Shown here in pieces: positions 27,891 through 40,791 of a DNA stretch of 64,000 nt. A program made the position numbers and the translations under genes. Source of the stretch: Sipunculus nudus. Lineage: Eukaryota > Annelida > Sipuncula > Golfingiida > Sipunculidae. The notes beneath the pieces are model-generated. The model searched no databases. It was given only the letters and a program-made list of their open reading frames with translations, and was not told the origin of the DNA. The DNA lies in the NCBI GenBank assembly GCA_026874595.1, contig CM049306.1:100307642-100371641 (forward strand), in the 5' to 3' direction. The stretch's first letter is position 1; each line of letters begins with the position of its first letter.

Positions 27891-29914
27891 ATAACTAGAT
27901 ATTTCTTAGCACCGCAGGTGTCATAGTATCTCGAGAAAATTAATCCCCCCCCCCCTTTAAGAATAGGCCCCCATCTTCAGCAGCATACTATGGTTTCCTA
28001 CATTTATCAACTTGAGAAACAACATTTTTCACTAAATATGGGGGCCAATACGGTGAATCACTCTTTAGAAAATGAGATTAATTTATACTATAAAAACGGT
28101 AAGGTAGGTGGCGCCATCTGTCTGGTTGACGATAAAACTCTCTAAGATCGATGTACATGCCAAATTGGAGACCAACACAATGAACGACTCTTCGGATATG
28201 AGCAATTTTCACCCAGTACGGATGGACACCACACGAAAAAAACCATGGCAGATGGCGCCACCAGTACAACATGGGGGAGGCCAAGATCTATGGACATGCA
28301 CAGTGTCAGACCAATACGGCACACCACTCTTAAGAAAAGAGAATTCACTTATTCTACAAAAAGGGAAGGTAGGTGGCGTCACCTGCCTTGTGTATAGGAA
28401 AACTTTCCAAGATGGATGGACATGCCATATTTCAGACCAATAGCTTGAACCACTCCGGAGATATGAGCAATTTTCACCCAAAGCACTTGTACAGATATCA
28501 TTACAGCAAACGATTGCAGATGGCGCCACAAGTCTTGTGTATAAGATGGAGGAGTCCAAGATCTATGGATATGCACAATTTTGGCCAAATAGGGCCAATC
28601 ACTCATCAGAAAAGAGCATTAATTCATTCTACATCAACAGAAAGGTAGGTGGCGCCACCTATCTTTTCTGCGAAAAAAACCTTCCCAAGATGTATGTGCA
28701 TGCCAAATTTCAGACCAATACATTGAACCACTCCTTAGAGCAATTTTCACGTGTAGCAAATGTACAGATGGACGCCACACGAAAACAATTTCAGATGGCG
28801 CCACCAGTCTTGAATACGAGATGGAGGTATCCAAGATCTATGGACTGCACATGCAATTTTAGGCCAATTCGGTGAATCACTCATGAGAAAAGGGGATTCA
28901 TTTATACTATGAAAACGGTAATGTAGGTGGCGCCACATGTTTTGTTGACAAGAAAACTCTCAAAGATGGATCTACATTCCAAATTCAGACCAACACATGT
29001 AACGACTCCTGAGATATGAGCAATATTCACCCAAAGCACATGTACAGATCGACGCCACAGCAAAAAGATTTCAGATGGCTCCATCAGTCTTAAATACAAG
29101 ATGGAGGTATCCAAGATCAAGAGACATGCACAATTTCACCCAAATCTGTCCATTGGTTTTTTACTTATAATGCTCACAGTACTGTCAAGTGGCAAAGATG
29201 GGGTATTAAAAGGTGCGAAAACAAGAAAAGACAGGTGGCGCCACCTGTCTTCCGCAGAAGACAAAGCTATCCAAGATTTTCGATAAATTTGATTTTTGTA
29301 CCACTCCATGCATCACTTATTGAGATATTTATGATTTTGTGTGATTTTTACCATATATTGCAATAGTCAAGGTCAAGGCCACTCTTATAGGAAAGGTCAT
29401 GACCAAAACTAAATATACATCATCCCATAACTGATGTCTATGTATATGCAAAATATGAAAGAAATCTTTCCATTAGTTTTTTTTATTAAAATGCTCACAG
29501 AACTGTTAAGGGGCAATGATGGGGTATTAAACGGCACGAAAACAGGAAATGAAAATAGGTGGCGCCACCAGTTTAAAGTACATGACAACACTATCCAAAA
29601 TCGGTCAACTTGATTTCTGGATCCATTCATGCAAGATTTCTTGAGATATTTAAGAATATGTATGATCCCCCCCCCCAAAAAAAAAAAAAAAAAACCTATT
29701 CAAGGTCAAGGTCACTCTCCTATTTAAGGTCATGAGCCCATTTTAAATAGGCTTCGTCCTCTCACCTATATCTATGCTCATGTCAAGTTTGGTAAAGATC
29801 CGTGAACAATTCTTTTTAGTTATCGCGTCCAAAAGAAATCTCTGCGGCAGCGGCGGCGGCGCGACCGTGCTTAACCATAGTATCCAGACATTGTCTGGGG
29901 ATACAATTACCTTT
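27891..29914 (+). mobile_element. Family 1 modular repeat element (E1a)
   Basis: The left end (ATAACTAGATATTTCTTAGC then ACCGCAGGTG) and a C-run followed by TTTAAGAATAGGCCCCCAT match 59620-59705. The right part (about 29300-29914) is homologous to about 61350-61934. It ends in (CGG)n and a hairpin (29880-29904) whose arms begin GTATCC and end GGATAC. The interior is different from E1b: about four tandem units of about 272 bp (28095-29130), each with two GGCGCC-centred palindromes (for example 28648-28659). Two more palindromes lie at 29234-29245 and 29558-29569. No transposase frame, so non-autonomous. The family resembles pearl or Helentron-derived elements in architecture, but this is not proven. 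Confidence 0.7.
28095..29130. repeat. Tandem array, about 272-bp unit with paired GGCGCC palindromes
   Basis: AGGTAGGTGGCGyCAyCTG-type motifs begin at about 28104, 28374, 28644 and 28921. CAGATGGCGCCAC or diverged versions begin at about 28250, 28519, 28793 and 29072. The overlapping Trp/His-rich frames on both strands follow this period and are not genes. Confidence 0.85.
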
Positions 29915-31683
29915 AGCCCCGATACTGAGCTAATGTTTGGTGTATATGGTGTTAAATTTTTTGGTAATATTCTAGTTTGCACTTGTATATATCTGTATAA
30001 TATGTGATGGAGTAATGTTTTCTATTGGAATCGAGATGAAATTAGACTGATATCACTAGTACTTACCTCAAAGTTCAGGTTCAAACCAAGGACCCCCCCC
30101 CCCCCCCCCCCCCCAGTCCAAGTCCCTAAAAAAGTAGACTCGAGTCCAAGTCCGTACCCTCCATAAAGACAGAGGGAAAAGCAAGGTCATTAAGAGTCTT
30201 GGCTAAAATGACCTCTGGATAAAATTACCCCTGGAATTTTGGTATACAGGAATATTCTGGATAGCGACAGTTAAGGACTTACATCGTGTGGTCAAATGAT
30301 GTACTTCTGAAAATCCTACAAGAGATCGAGGTTTTTCCATTATATGAGATGTGCTCTTTTGTCAACGGACATAGGACATAGGGACATAGGGTAAGGTGTC
30401 ACATGAACCACAATATAAAACGATGAGTTGCGATGTATGATGTTCAGTTTATGAAATAAGCTGTTATTCCTCAGCTGAGCAGTCACGTGTCTCCCCACGT
30501 GGGCGGGTTTAGATGCCACAGGGGTCCATGGCACAAAAACGAAATATTTTACAGGCGGTGTTCCACCAACTCCCCTTTATTTCCGATATTTCCTATAAAA
30601 ATGGTCTTTAATTTCTTATGCTTTGTGGTATTTACGCCCTCATCTCCTAAATTTTTCTGTTTTTCACAACACAATCATATTGCTGTTATAACAATCTTAC
30701 TACTTATAACAATCAGTTCTTTTGCATGCAAGGGTGCATGCAGGATGGCATTTAAGATGGCAGAATCAGGTTTACACTGAATGAAGTGTGACTGAAAGTT
30801 TGATATGATGGTAGGGTGCATCTTTAGTGCTAAAGAAAATATTTCTGCGGAAAAAGCTTACCAGTATTAATGTCTTTCCGTAAAAAGGTGAACATTTCAA
30901 AGTATTACGTTCCCTGTGCCAGGTTTGGTAAGGTGCACAGCTCATTTGCACAAGTAATCGCGCACTCACGAACACACGCTCAGCTAATAGCACACTCAAT
31001 TACATTTGTTGGTCCATTCACATTCATTAAAATGACAACAAAATGGTCTTTTAAAAATATTAATCATGCATATTTTATTCACATCTTATATACAAAACAA
31101 AAGTTTTATTTGACATACATATGATAGCTCGTGGCAAGACATTATATTGTGCAGATTGCGTACATCAGTAAAATCGACGTTACACATTCACCCGGGCTGT
31201 ACACGGTTAATAAAATGAGACCTTTGTTGGCAAGCAAAATGATCTCCCGTTTGAAGGGTGCAAAATACAGAAACGACTCGTCTATATATCCATGTTACAA
31301 ATCCCTCAGATAAATACGAGGTTTCTTCAATGATATGAGATTTCAAATACAACGAAATCGAAAGGCTTGTGGGGTCAGGTGAAAGGCAAGAAGGGTACCA
31401 GTTCAAGCGCCATCTATTTGGGGAAAGTGTAACTTTCCAGAGATCATGGACCGCGATGATGGTCATTTACATCTTATATCTGGTTCAATAACAACTTTGT
31501 ACGAAGAGAAAATAAGCCTCTCGCCACTGATGAACCAACAAAGCATGGTCCTCACGAAATAACCACTGGAAATAAATAGGTCAGAGGAATGTCAGTTTTA
31601 TCATAATCACAACTCTGTCTCGGTACAATGTCATCATTGAGTAAGTAAATGCATATAGGATAATTATTGCATATTTAGTTGCA

Positions 31684-31700
31684 CCAATACATATATATAT

Positions 31701-31733
<33 letters not shown>

Positions 31734-31774
31734 TTAGTTGCACCAATATTTATTATATATATTATATATATTGG

Positions 31775-31812
<38 letters not shown>

Positions 31813-31826
31813 ATATTTATATAAAT
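31684..31826. repeat. Imperfect (AT)n/(TATT)n tract
   Basis: Several short AT runs interrupted by TTTA and the duplicated TTTAGTTGCACCAATA. Confidence 0.85.
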
Positions 31827-32986
31827 CAGTCAGTAATGAAGCACTTTAATATGGGCTAGTAGCTGAATGCCAGTCAATCCTGTTCTGAGCTGCCTGTAAA
31901 CAATGTGTCTCGCCATCAGTTACAGTCACTGAATAAATAAAGTTTAATCACTAATCTAACACATTGTGGACATAAATGGTACTTCCTGTCACCCAACGAT
32001 GGCTATGAAGCCGTTGTCATTTTGTTAAAAAATGTACATGTGTGTATGTGTGTAACAGCAGAAAATACGCTAGTATATCAGAGGTATGTGTGGCTGTATG
32101 TCACCCTGATCACCCGCAACATTAAAAAAAATCAGTGTAAGTTATGTAACTGTGTGTGTGTGTGGGGGGGGGGGTACATGTAGGTGTGTGTTTTTGCAAT
32201 TATTCTGATCTACAAGTTTTCTACAGATACACTCGATTTACATATCAAGCCAGGTCGTTGAAGAGTGCCAGATTAAAATATATATCACCTTAATATCTAA
32301 GGAATGAAAACCACAATCAGTCAGAGTGATCCGGTTTAAAGTCAGGTGACACGGCGAACTCGAAGAAGTTCCACTACAAAATGGAATACTGTGGTGCCTA
32401 TGATAGCAAAATGTGCCCTGTTAAAGGACGAACAGACGGACTTGAATTTCAGTGATATCCTGTGATGATTAGATTCCACTCCACGGGGACATGAGGAATA
32501 CTGTTGGACCAGGCCATACTAGTGACATTCTGGAATGACATCAGTTTATTATAACAGAACTGGCTCGTATTAGAGCTAGCTACAGATGATTACATTTTTA
32601 GCATCCATCATATAATAACATTTCTTTTTATCTATGACACCAGTCTTGGTGTAAAGAGTTGACCTCTGACCTTAAACAGCATTGCTAGCTGACAATGTCA
32701 TGAAACGTAAATAGTGTAAAACAAATGAGGATCTCTATAACATCACCCTCTGTCTGCTACATACCAATCATGTTCATATCGATATAAATCCGATGGCTGA
32801 TACCTACCTTGTTATTTGCGTAGATCGATTTACAGTGGGACCTGTTTGAAAGAACACCTCTTTGAGAGGGCCAACTGCCTATAAAATTCAACCGAGTGAA
32901 CCAAAGAGTTCATATTGGTTATATTTTAACTGTCCAACAAGACCACCTGTGAATAAAGTTCACTTTTGGTAAGTCCCAAGGGACCC

Positions 32987-33014
32987 GGGGGGGGGGGGGG
33001 GAGGGGGGGGGGGG
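32987..33014 (+). repeat. Poly-G tract (G15-A-G12)
   Basis: A G-homopolymer broken by a single A. It is able in principle to form a G-quadruplex and is a likely site of sequencing or assembly length error. Confidence 0.9.
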
Positions 33015-36000
33015 TTGAGGCTAATATTAAGCGTAACATAGAATGGGTCTTATTGAAATTTATTTTATTTATATCAAAACAAATAACATTTCGAGACTCT
33101 CCTGTCTTCATGTTTGCCTAACAAATGCACAACCTCCCAACCCCAGCCTTCCCTGTTTCTTTATGCCCGTATGATCCTAGAACATAGTTGCCATGGAGAT
33201 ACGCGGGCTTCTTCAATGAGGCTGTGTTGTTTCATACAAAACGTCTGGCTAGTCTTTATCTCCAATATAAAGTGAAAACAATCTGCATGCAGTGGCATGA
33301 ATTCGCACACTGCCGCTGATAAGTATCTGGCGGTCCCGAAACACTCAGAACAAGTAAACAGATAAACATCTCGAGAAAGCAAAAATCATGAACACGCGTA
33401 CCATCCGTGGTACCAAGTAGCACCAACAAATACGTTACTTATCAAATGCTCTAAGAAGGCAGCCATTATTGTAATGTATAGGGTTACTTAAATGCATGGT
33501 TTATGCAGCACCATTAAAAATCCAAACGTGAAAGTTATAACTAACAGATAAGAAATCCATTTCCTACTTAAAGAGAGAAATATAGATGCCGTCATGTTTA
33601 ATGATAAAATATGTGTATGATGATTCATGAAGAACTCTTTCTTTATCTTACTGAATTAAACAGCACTGATTAACCCTTCTGCGGGTTTTTATAAGAACAT
33701 AAACATATTTTGAGAGTAAAACCTGACATTTTTATCTATTGGTCTGGATTACTAATAATATGACAAAATTTGAATATCGATACATAAATACTTATAAAAA
33801 TGTTATTAAATTCTGAAAATTATTAATAGTTTACAGTTCCTCGCCACCGTGTCTCTAATATATAAATCACTTTAAGGCACTCATTTTCAGGCACTCACTT
33901 TTAGGCACTCTTTAATACAAAGGCAAAATACTTTCAGTGAGGCACCTGAGGTTTGGAAGATCATGGAGTGGGTTATATAATCTCAGAAGTATCTGGTATA
34001 ATCCCAGGTATAATCTCATAGGAAATAGCTCACCCTGAGTAAAAGCTTAATCATGTAAAAATCATGTATGGTTTTACAAATCGGTCTCAAGTGATAACAA
34101 AAAAGTTACATATCTCTAAACTAACTGACATACAAGGACCCAAACAGCGAACACACTATAAAGCCCACCTGGTATGTTTAAAATACCTTGTCATATTAAA
34201 TCAACTGGTGTGTTATATAAACAAATATAGGTACTTCATGTTCAGCGTTCATGGCACCTTAATGGCAATGTCACAGCATTGCATAAGAACTTCATTATAT
34301 GATCTGTAACACGCATTTTTGACATCTATATTGGTATAGTCTATAGTTATCTAATATGCTAACATCTTTTTCCTGAAATTATCATGTCTCTAATGGGCAC
34401 AACACTAAATCTTGATTTTAAAAAGTTACTTCACATGATCACAATCACAAACTTAAATGTATCAAGATTTTTTTTTCACACGTGTAGATTCTATGACTCA
34501 CTTTTCAGTTTCTGCTCTATCTTAAAACTAATTTACACCATATATACTAAACAATGTTCCACTTTTACCATATAAAAATCTGACATTGAAAAAACTGAGT
34601 TTCTTAATTGTATGACAGTCCATGCGCTGCTAATATACTCTTAATCAATGGAATGAAAGTGGACAATTAAACATGATTGTATATATGTATTGTAAAATTC
34701 TTTTATGTCATAGCATGATAAAAATATGATTATGAACCACCACCAATATTTTGACGTACATCAGAACACGATACATAGTAAAACCTCATGTGAATGCATT
34801 ATGGGAAGACTGAAATTTCTTCATGTAGTGGCGAAATGGCCAAGATCTGATGACGTCATGACTTTGAACATTTCCTGATGTTAAATACACATACTTAAAT
34901 ACACAACTCACAAACAGCCTATCTTGACAATAAGCGAGATAAATTTGACAAAATTGTGGTTTTGAAACATATATTGAATTTGCTAATATGCAAAGTGATC
35001 ACAAAATATTTAAATCCTTTAGGTTTTGACCGTATATTTTTTTACAGAGTTATTTTGTTTTATTCTGATGAAATAAGAATTTCTGGTAAATCTCGCTGCT
35101 TCTTTCGTCCTCTTCGGTTTAAGGTGTAATCTTTTATTCTTTATCATAATATATTAGGAATCACCAATACCATATGGTCAGTCGTAAGCAATTCGAATAC
35201 CTATATATAACTCTTCCCCCTCACAAGCTACGTAGCAGATTATCATACAAGAAGGTTATAGGAGAAAGGACAGTATTTCAATAAGATGATTTTAATGCAT
35301 ATTATATTTGCTGAGGTAGTGACTGCAGAGGCATCAAACCAGAATGGCTCTAAGTAGAGCGCACACTAGCGCCATGGATTCGCCTCTATATCCTGATTCA
35401 AATATGTACTGGGGTCTTTACTATAAAGTTCCGTGTGGATCTGTATTTTTTCCGTTATCCTGCTAAACAGAAAACGAACAAACACACAGACACGGGGGAA
35501 AGCATATCCTCCCGGACTGAGGTTGTAATACCGATGTAGGCAGCCATAGTGAAGTTTACTAAAGAAATGTGAGTGTTAAAAACGTCCCCCCCCCCACGTG
35601 TTTTCAAACAAAAGGAGGTCACTTTGGTAATTTCATTCATCGGCGCCTATTATATGGTGTTTGAGTTACACTTCACCTGTAATGCATACAGATTCTCTGT
35701 GAGTTTAGATCAATAAAGGTCACGGTAATCTAAAATGACCTGACCAAAATGGTTATGGTGTCGTTCGTATGGAGTTTACATGATTGAATATGCACGTTTC
35801 AAGATAAAAGTATCCTCTGGCAGGGGTCATTGGGTACAGAACCATATACCTGAAACACTGAGATATGTTAATCAGAAATCATAAATACCTGTATGTATAT
35901 AACGCAGCCATCTACAAATACTCTCTTAGAACGTAACCAGTTTGCTCGCTGAATATTTAACATCTTGCTACATGTATTTCAACGGCGTCATGTTAAATCC

Positions 36001-36941
36001 ATAACCGTGTAAACGTTGAAACAAACATCTCTATTGGTATTAAACAACTTATGTTGTTAACTTTACTTTCAATCCATAATAAATACAAAATATTATAATA
36101 AAATGACTGAACTCCTATGGTTATTATTTCAGCCCTTCGTGCTTGGAGACTCACAATCTTACAATGTATATACTCAGCTAAGATGCGGGGCTGCAGCATA
36201 AATGATATCATAATACTGTTGTTCTTTATACAATATCCCTGGTTGATGGTAATATGGAAAAGTATACTGTCGCTGGATATTAACTGTAAAGGGTACATTT
36301 AATAAGCTGCAGCGCCATCTTGTTGAAATAATTAAATTATAATTTCAGATTATTCACAATACATGTTATGAGGAAACTTCTTCCAGAGCACTTGGTTCAT
36401 CGAAAGAACAATAGGCGGCGCTGTCAATTTAGGTACCCTACACAATAAATATGCAGCGGCCTTTAATGACCCCATTAAAAACAGGTCAGGTAACTACCAG
36501 TATTGGTTAAAAGTAAGATTAACAAGCTTCAATGTATATCTATATATCTTAGTCTGGGTATTTCTTTAATACAAGCCATCTTTGATGAATCTTAACAAAT
36601 ACAAGTGGTATTCTAAAACTGCATTGTTCATAACTTATTAACAAGACAAGAGAATCACTTTGTAGACAAATCATTATACATTGGTATATATTTACAACTA
36701 ATGTTCCCATAACAACTCCATTTGGATCAGACTTTGGTATTGTAACATAGGCGAATATCTGCCATTTAAGCTTCCAAAAACTCGAACTTTACCGTTTAAA
36801 CACCAGAAAAGATAAAAAATGATTGGAATATTTGATACAGATCTTCTCGTGTTGGAAGTATTTTATCCGTTGCACCTAAGCTCCGTAACATGCAAATCAA
36901 TGAAACCGATTAGACAAAACATAGAACAATGACATATATCA

Positions 36942-36947
36942 TTTATT
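36942..36947 (-). terminator. Candidate polyadenylation signal for the Kir gene
   Basis: Minus-strand AATAAA, the nearest exact match I find downstream of the Kir stop codon. It would give a 3' UTR of about 1 kb. A GT-containing stretch follows on the minus strand. ATTAAA variants lie further away (about 36564 and 36462). Transcript data would be needed to choose. Confidence 0.3.
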
Positions 36948-37916
36948 AAATGCAACAACAACGGTATGTAAGGGCACGATTGTATACAATGTACCTAATA
37001 CAAATATTATGCACAGTATTTTATACATAGTTCAGAATGTCTGCAGTATACACATGAGCTTAAATCCATGAGCGGGCACATAGGTCTATACGTGAAACAT
37101 CGCTTATATCAGTCCTATAAAGTCTAAATCCCATGTGCATGCTGAAAATGAGAAAATTCCTGCGAAATGATGTTGCGAGTGCATGCTGTATACATCACTC
37201 CGGAATTCCTCACTGGAACGATAGCGAAAATACGTAACAAGAGTTTTAAACTTACAGTAAGCGTTTTGTTACACATACACGAACACATACGCTCATGGGC
37301 TTTGCCTTCAAGGCACACTTAAAGGAGTTCATTCAACTGGTAATGATATACTTGCAGATATGTGAATGATCTTTTACATATTTTTATACAATGACTGGAA
37401 TGCAAGAATTACTGATATGACGATACATTGATTTTGGCATCAACTGTGGATGTTCCTACCCCCCTTACCTGATGCTTGGAATATTTGTGCAAGAAGGTCA
37501 GTCTCGAATAACTGTTGCCAGTTGATTCACCTATCAACAATATACCTGATACCTATAAATTATTTACCTAAACCCACTATGATGTCGGGAAGAGATACCG
37601 AATGTGAAGCCAAAATTGGTCTCAAACAAAAGGTACTCTTAAAAAAAGTGGTTGTCAACTCCAACACATCTACCCCTGACTGATTTGCATTTACAGTTCT
37701 TTAAAATATATAAATCCCTTTATATGGCACCAAACAATATCTGCATTATGAGGTGATCAAGTCGATAAAATGCTTCCCTGGTGAGGGTGTTAAACGTGAA
37801 TTCAAGATGGAAGCATTAACGGTCATGAGACTAACCTTTTCTGGCGACAACTGTCGGCATGGAAACAAAAGTGAACTTTTGGTCTCCTTGAAGGAACCCT
37901 CCGAAATGGTTGGGTT

Positions 37917-39341
37917 TTAGACCTCATTTTCTTCTATATGGCACACGTTGGAGTTTGTATCGAGGCTATTAGGTACAGTCTTAGGTATATTTGTATGCAC
38001 CATACCAGCTATGGTCCCGTTACCTATAGGTTCTTCTTTCTCACTTAAAGGTTCTTCTTGGGTTTTCTCTTCTTCAAAAACCTCTTCCTCGGCTTCTTTG
38101 ATGCTGTGTAGTTCTTCCTCCTGTGATCGGCTGAACGAGTAATCAGCGTGATCCTGGGCGCTTGTTTCCGACATCTGACACGGTTTGGTGGCATGGAACA
38201 ACGTGTAGTCTATAAAATAGTGCCCGTTTTCCTTCTGATACGTCATCAGAGGCGCCAGCTGATGACCCCAAAGGATTTCACAAGGTAAATACGAGGTACG
38301 AACCTGTGTTGACATTCCGGTAGGTTCCACAGTACCCTCCAAGAATACGACAAACTCGAACTGCTCTGTTAATAATTGTTCTGCTGACATGTCATAAAAT
38401 GGACTGTTCTCATCGATTTTATGTATTAATGTCAGAGGCCAAACTAACATTAAATAGTCATCCCCGGTCTCTGGTAAAACTTCAATACGATGTTGGTAAA
38501 ACGGTAACACTTCCCCTTCCTCTGTTTCTTTCTTTTTAATCAAGAGAGCGCGTACGGTGGTCCCGACCAGGCGAGATTTGCGAGTGTCAGCAACACGGAA
38601 CATAAGGTAACGAACGCCATCTCTTTGGCATATGACGGCATTTTTACTGAATATAATAGTCTGACCCCGTTTATTCGGACGCGTGAGTTTGGCAAACACC
38701 AATCCAGCCATTGTTGCCTGCACCATAACACCAAAACACGACTGGGCCATTAGGGTTAGGATGGCCACCGGGCAGTGAGGGGTCATACAACGTAGGCCGT
38801 AACCAATGGTATGCTGTGTTTCGATTGAGAAAAGCAGCGCGGTGGGGAAATCGTAAACGTTATCCACACATTTGTGATGGTTGTCATCGTCTTTGTGTAT
38901 ATGGTCTTTATTGACAATACATAAAACCCACCAGATTAAGGCAAACATTATCCAACCGGCAACAAAAGCTATCGCAAACATGAAGAAGATATACCTCCAC
39001 TTTAGATCTATCATGGTCGTGAACAAGTCCATCATATACATCATCCGCCGTTTTCGGATGTTCTTGTAAGATATATTGCACTCGCCACTTTTGTACACCA
39101 GGCGTCGCCTGTATCGCTTGGCGAAGATACGCCCTCGCCGCGCCACCCTCTCTCCCTCGGTGGTCGGGAGTTCATTGACGGGGGTCGCATGACTGAGGAC
39201 CGAGGTTTGATGGGAGAATCTGCGGACAAGGGACGACAGCGAAAACTGTCTGGTGGTGGCAGTCTCGTCATGGATATCGTCTGGTGACTTTTCCGCCTGG
39301 ATGTTGCCAAGGGAATCATAGCGGGTCACCAAGAACCGCAT
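37917..39341 (-). CDS. Inward-rectifier potassium channel (Kir/Irk family), large terminal exon
   Basis: Plasma-membrane K+ channel subunit; Kir channels are tetramers gated by PIP2. Counting from the ATG at 39341 (474 aa): an N-terminal cytoplasmic segment has the Kir hallmark DLFTTMIDLKWRY (about 105-117). TM1 is about 117-142. The pore helix and filter are SIETQHTIGYG (172-182, filter TIGYG 178-182). C158 and C190 match the conserved extracellular disulfide. TM2 is about 191-218. The PIP2-region basic run AKLTRPNKR (217-225) is followed by the IRK cytoplasmic domain to about 390. An acidic Glu-rich tail (about 407-437) follows, ending NEV, which is not a canonical PDZ ligand. The pore-lining Asp of Kir2.1 (D172) is Gln208 here and its E224 equivalent is Gly260; the E299 equivalent, Glu335, is kept. 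Start: the longer frame begins at a GTG (39368) and runs through a splice-acceptor-like TTTATATTCTGTAG ending at 39350, so the ATG at 39341 is preferred. The subtype is uncertain. Confidence 0.95.
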   Translation of the reverse strand: MRFLVTRYDSLGNIQAEKSPDDIHDETATTRQFSLSSLVRRFSHQTSVLSHATPVNELPTTEGERVARRGRIFAKRYRRRLVYKSGECNISYKNIRKRRMMYMMDLFTTMIDLKWRYIFFMFAIAFVAGWIMFALIWWVLCIVNKDHIHKDDDNHHKCVDNVYDFPTALLFSIETQHTIGYGLRCMTPHCPVAILTLMAQSCFGVMVQATMAGLVFAKLTRPNKRGQTIIFSKNAVICQRDGVRYLMFRVADTRKSRLVGTTVRALLIKKKETEEGEVLPFYQHRIEVLPETGDDYLMLVWPLTLIHKIDENSPFYDMSAEQLLTEQFEFVVFLEGTVEPTGMSTQVRTSYLPCEILWGHQLAPLMTYQKENGHYFIDYTLFHATKPCQMSETSAQDHADYSFSRSQEEELHSIKEAEEEVFEEEKTQEEPLSEKEEPIGNGTIAGMVHTNIPKTVPNSLDTNSNVCHIEENEV

Positions 39342-39349
39342 CCTCCGTT

Positions 39350-39372
39350 CTACAGAATATAAAGACACACAA
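39350..39372 (-). other. Probable splice acceptor upstream of the Kir exon
   Basis: On the minus strand, TGTGTCTTTATATTCTGTAG ends at 39350, eight bases before the ATG at 39341. This pyrimidine-rich stretch plus AG is a typical 3' splice site. It implies that the 5' UTR, or an alternative coding 5' exon, lies at coordinates above 39372. Confidence 0.6.
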
Positions 39373-40791
39373 TGTGAGAGAAATATACAAATATTTTATA
39401 TAAACTTAGTGCATTCGTGTTACAGCCTTCAAGAAATTATCGAGTTTAACGACGAAAGAATCGAAATGTCTTAGCCGAGTGTCATATTATACGAAACTGA
39501 AAGGAAAATGGATAAAACTCTGATCTAATTTCTGTTATACAATGAATTAAAACTTCAAATTTATGTAATATTGACCTAGTTTTCGGCAAATACGAATCTT
39601 TAGCAAAATACTGACTGTAACAGACGAGTGAATTTAATACCATATGTCAGTCCTGAATTGTACCAACAGGTTTTCATTGGAAGACTTGAGGGTTTCTTTC
39701 ATTTCTCGAAGGAACCAAGTCGCAGTGACCCAGGTTTTGGGTTTGACAGGAGAACTTAGGGACAGCTGAGTTTCACATTTGGATTCGTAGGTGCAGCGGT
39801 TACAGAACGTGTGAGTCAAACGGACGAACGGGTCACGTATACATATATATAAGCATCACTTAACCTCAGATGGCTTACGGTAGGCTTAGATAAAAATAGG
39901 CCAAAATGAGGAAATATGCAGAAAATAGAATTAACTTCCTTGAAAAAAAATAATGAAAATATGTCAATTTGTCTCCAAACAGCCTTCACTATGCAGTTTT
40001 TATCCATAACAAGTTCAACAAAAACAGTTTTGTTTGCTGCCACTTAAACCAATATGAGGGATATTTTTATGAGGTTATAAAACAGTCAGTAAAAAAAGGA
40101 GCTACTGAGCTTCTATGGTGGTTATGTGGACCTTCCCGTCTTGTTCAAACAAAACCTTTAATAAGAGGCTAGTGCAATACGCTAAGAAATAAAAGTGGGG
40201 CTTGTTTCTTGGTACATTGTGTCTAATACCAATACAGACAGAGCAGTTAAAGCCGGTTCTTTGCATCACTATCCCTTCGTGTGGTAACCTCATCACAGAA
40301 TTCTGTTTAAATATACCCCGCATGTTTCATCAGGAATCTCATGTGAAATACATAAAGGATTCATTTTAATCTATATCCGTTATATTTTCCCATGGGGTCA
40401 ATGCAACACTCTCTTTGCAAATCCCGCCCCTATTTCAAATTCCATTATGTCCACTTGCACCGCTATTTACAGCTGTCAGTCCGATAGTCTGTTTCTTTAA
40501 AATAATAATATTACATTTATATTTAAGTACCTCATTGCTGAACAGCGTCCCTCATTTCTTGTAGTATCCTTGCAGTTTTTAATTATTATTTTAACTTAAC
40601 CACATTAAGGAAACGATACCTTTATTAGTTGTAAATACATGACATCATGCATGCATTGAAAGTTATATTGACGTGAGGGTGTTATCACAATAATTACATA
40701 ACAAACACTGTCAAGCTTGATAAAGTATTTTGGTATGACAATTTTCTGCTGGTCTTACACGAGTGATATTGCTTATTTAAGACAATCTATA
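39373..40791. other. Probable Kir intron or upstream region, no exon recognised
   Basis: If the acceptor at 39350 is real, this is intron. No convincing upstream exon or donor could be identified by eye. Confidence 0.4.

Larger units (their letters stand above)
29915..36940. other. Long non-coding stretch, no gene recognised
   Basis: About 7 kb without a supportable gene. It holds a C22 run (30093-30114), an imperfect AT-rich tract with a duplicated TTTAGTTGCACCAATA (about 31676 and 31733, the tract running to about 31826), a G10 run near 32164, a G15-A-G12 run (32987-33014) and a short GGCACTCA(T/C)TTTCA-like triplication near 33876-33910. It lies downstream of the Kir gene (that gene's 3' side). 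Confidence 0.4.

Noticed and set aside
28078-29286. Overlapping frames of 60-116 codons on both strands with Trp/His-rich peptides
   Set aside because: They follow the 272-bp GGCGCC array period and occur on both strands; they are repeat translations, not a protein family.
39041-39319. 92-codon frame overlapping the Kir exon on the same strand
   Set aside because: Shadow frame of the Kir coding sequence.
39342-39368. Nine extra N-terminal Kir residues from a GTG start
   Set aside because: GTG starts are not expected for a eukaryotic gene and the stretch overlaps a splice-acceptor-like tract.
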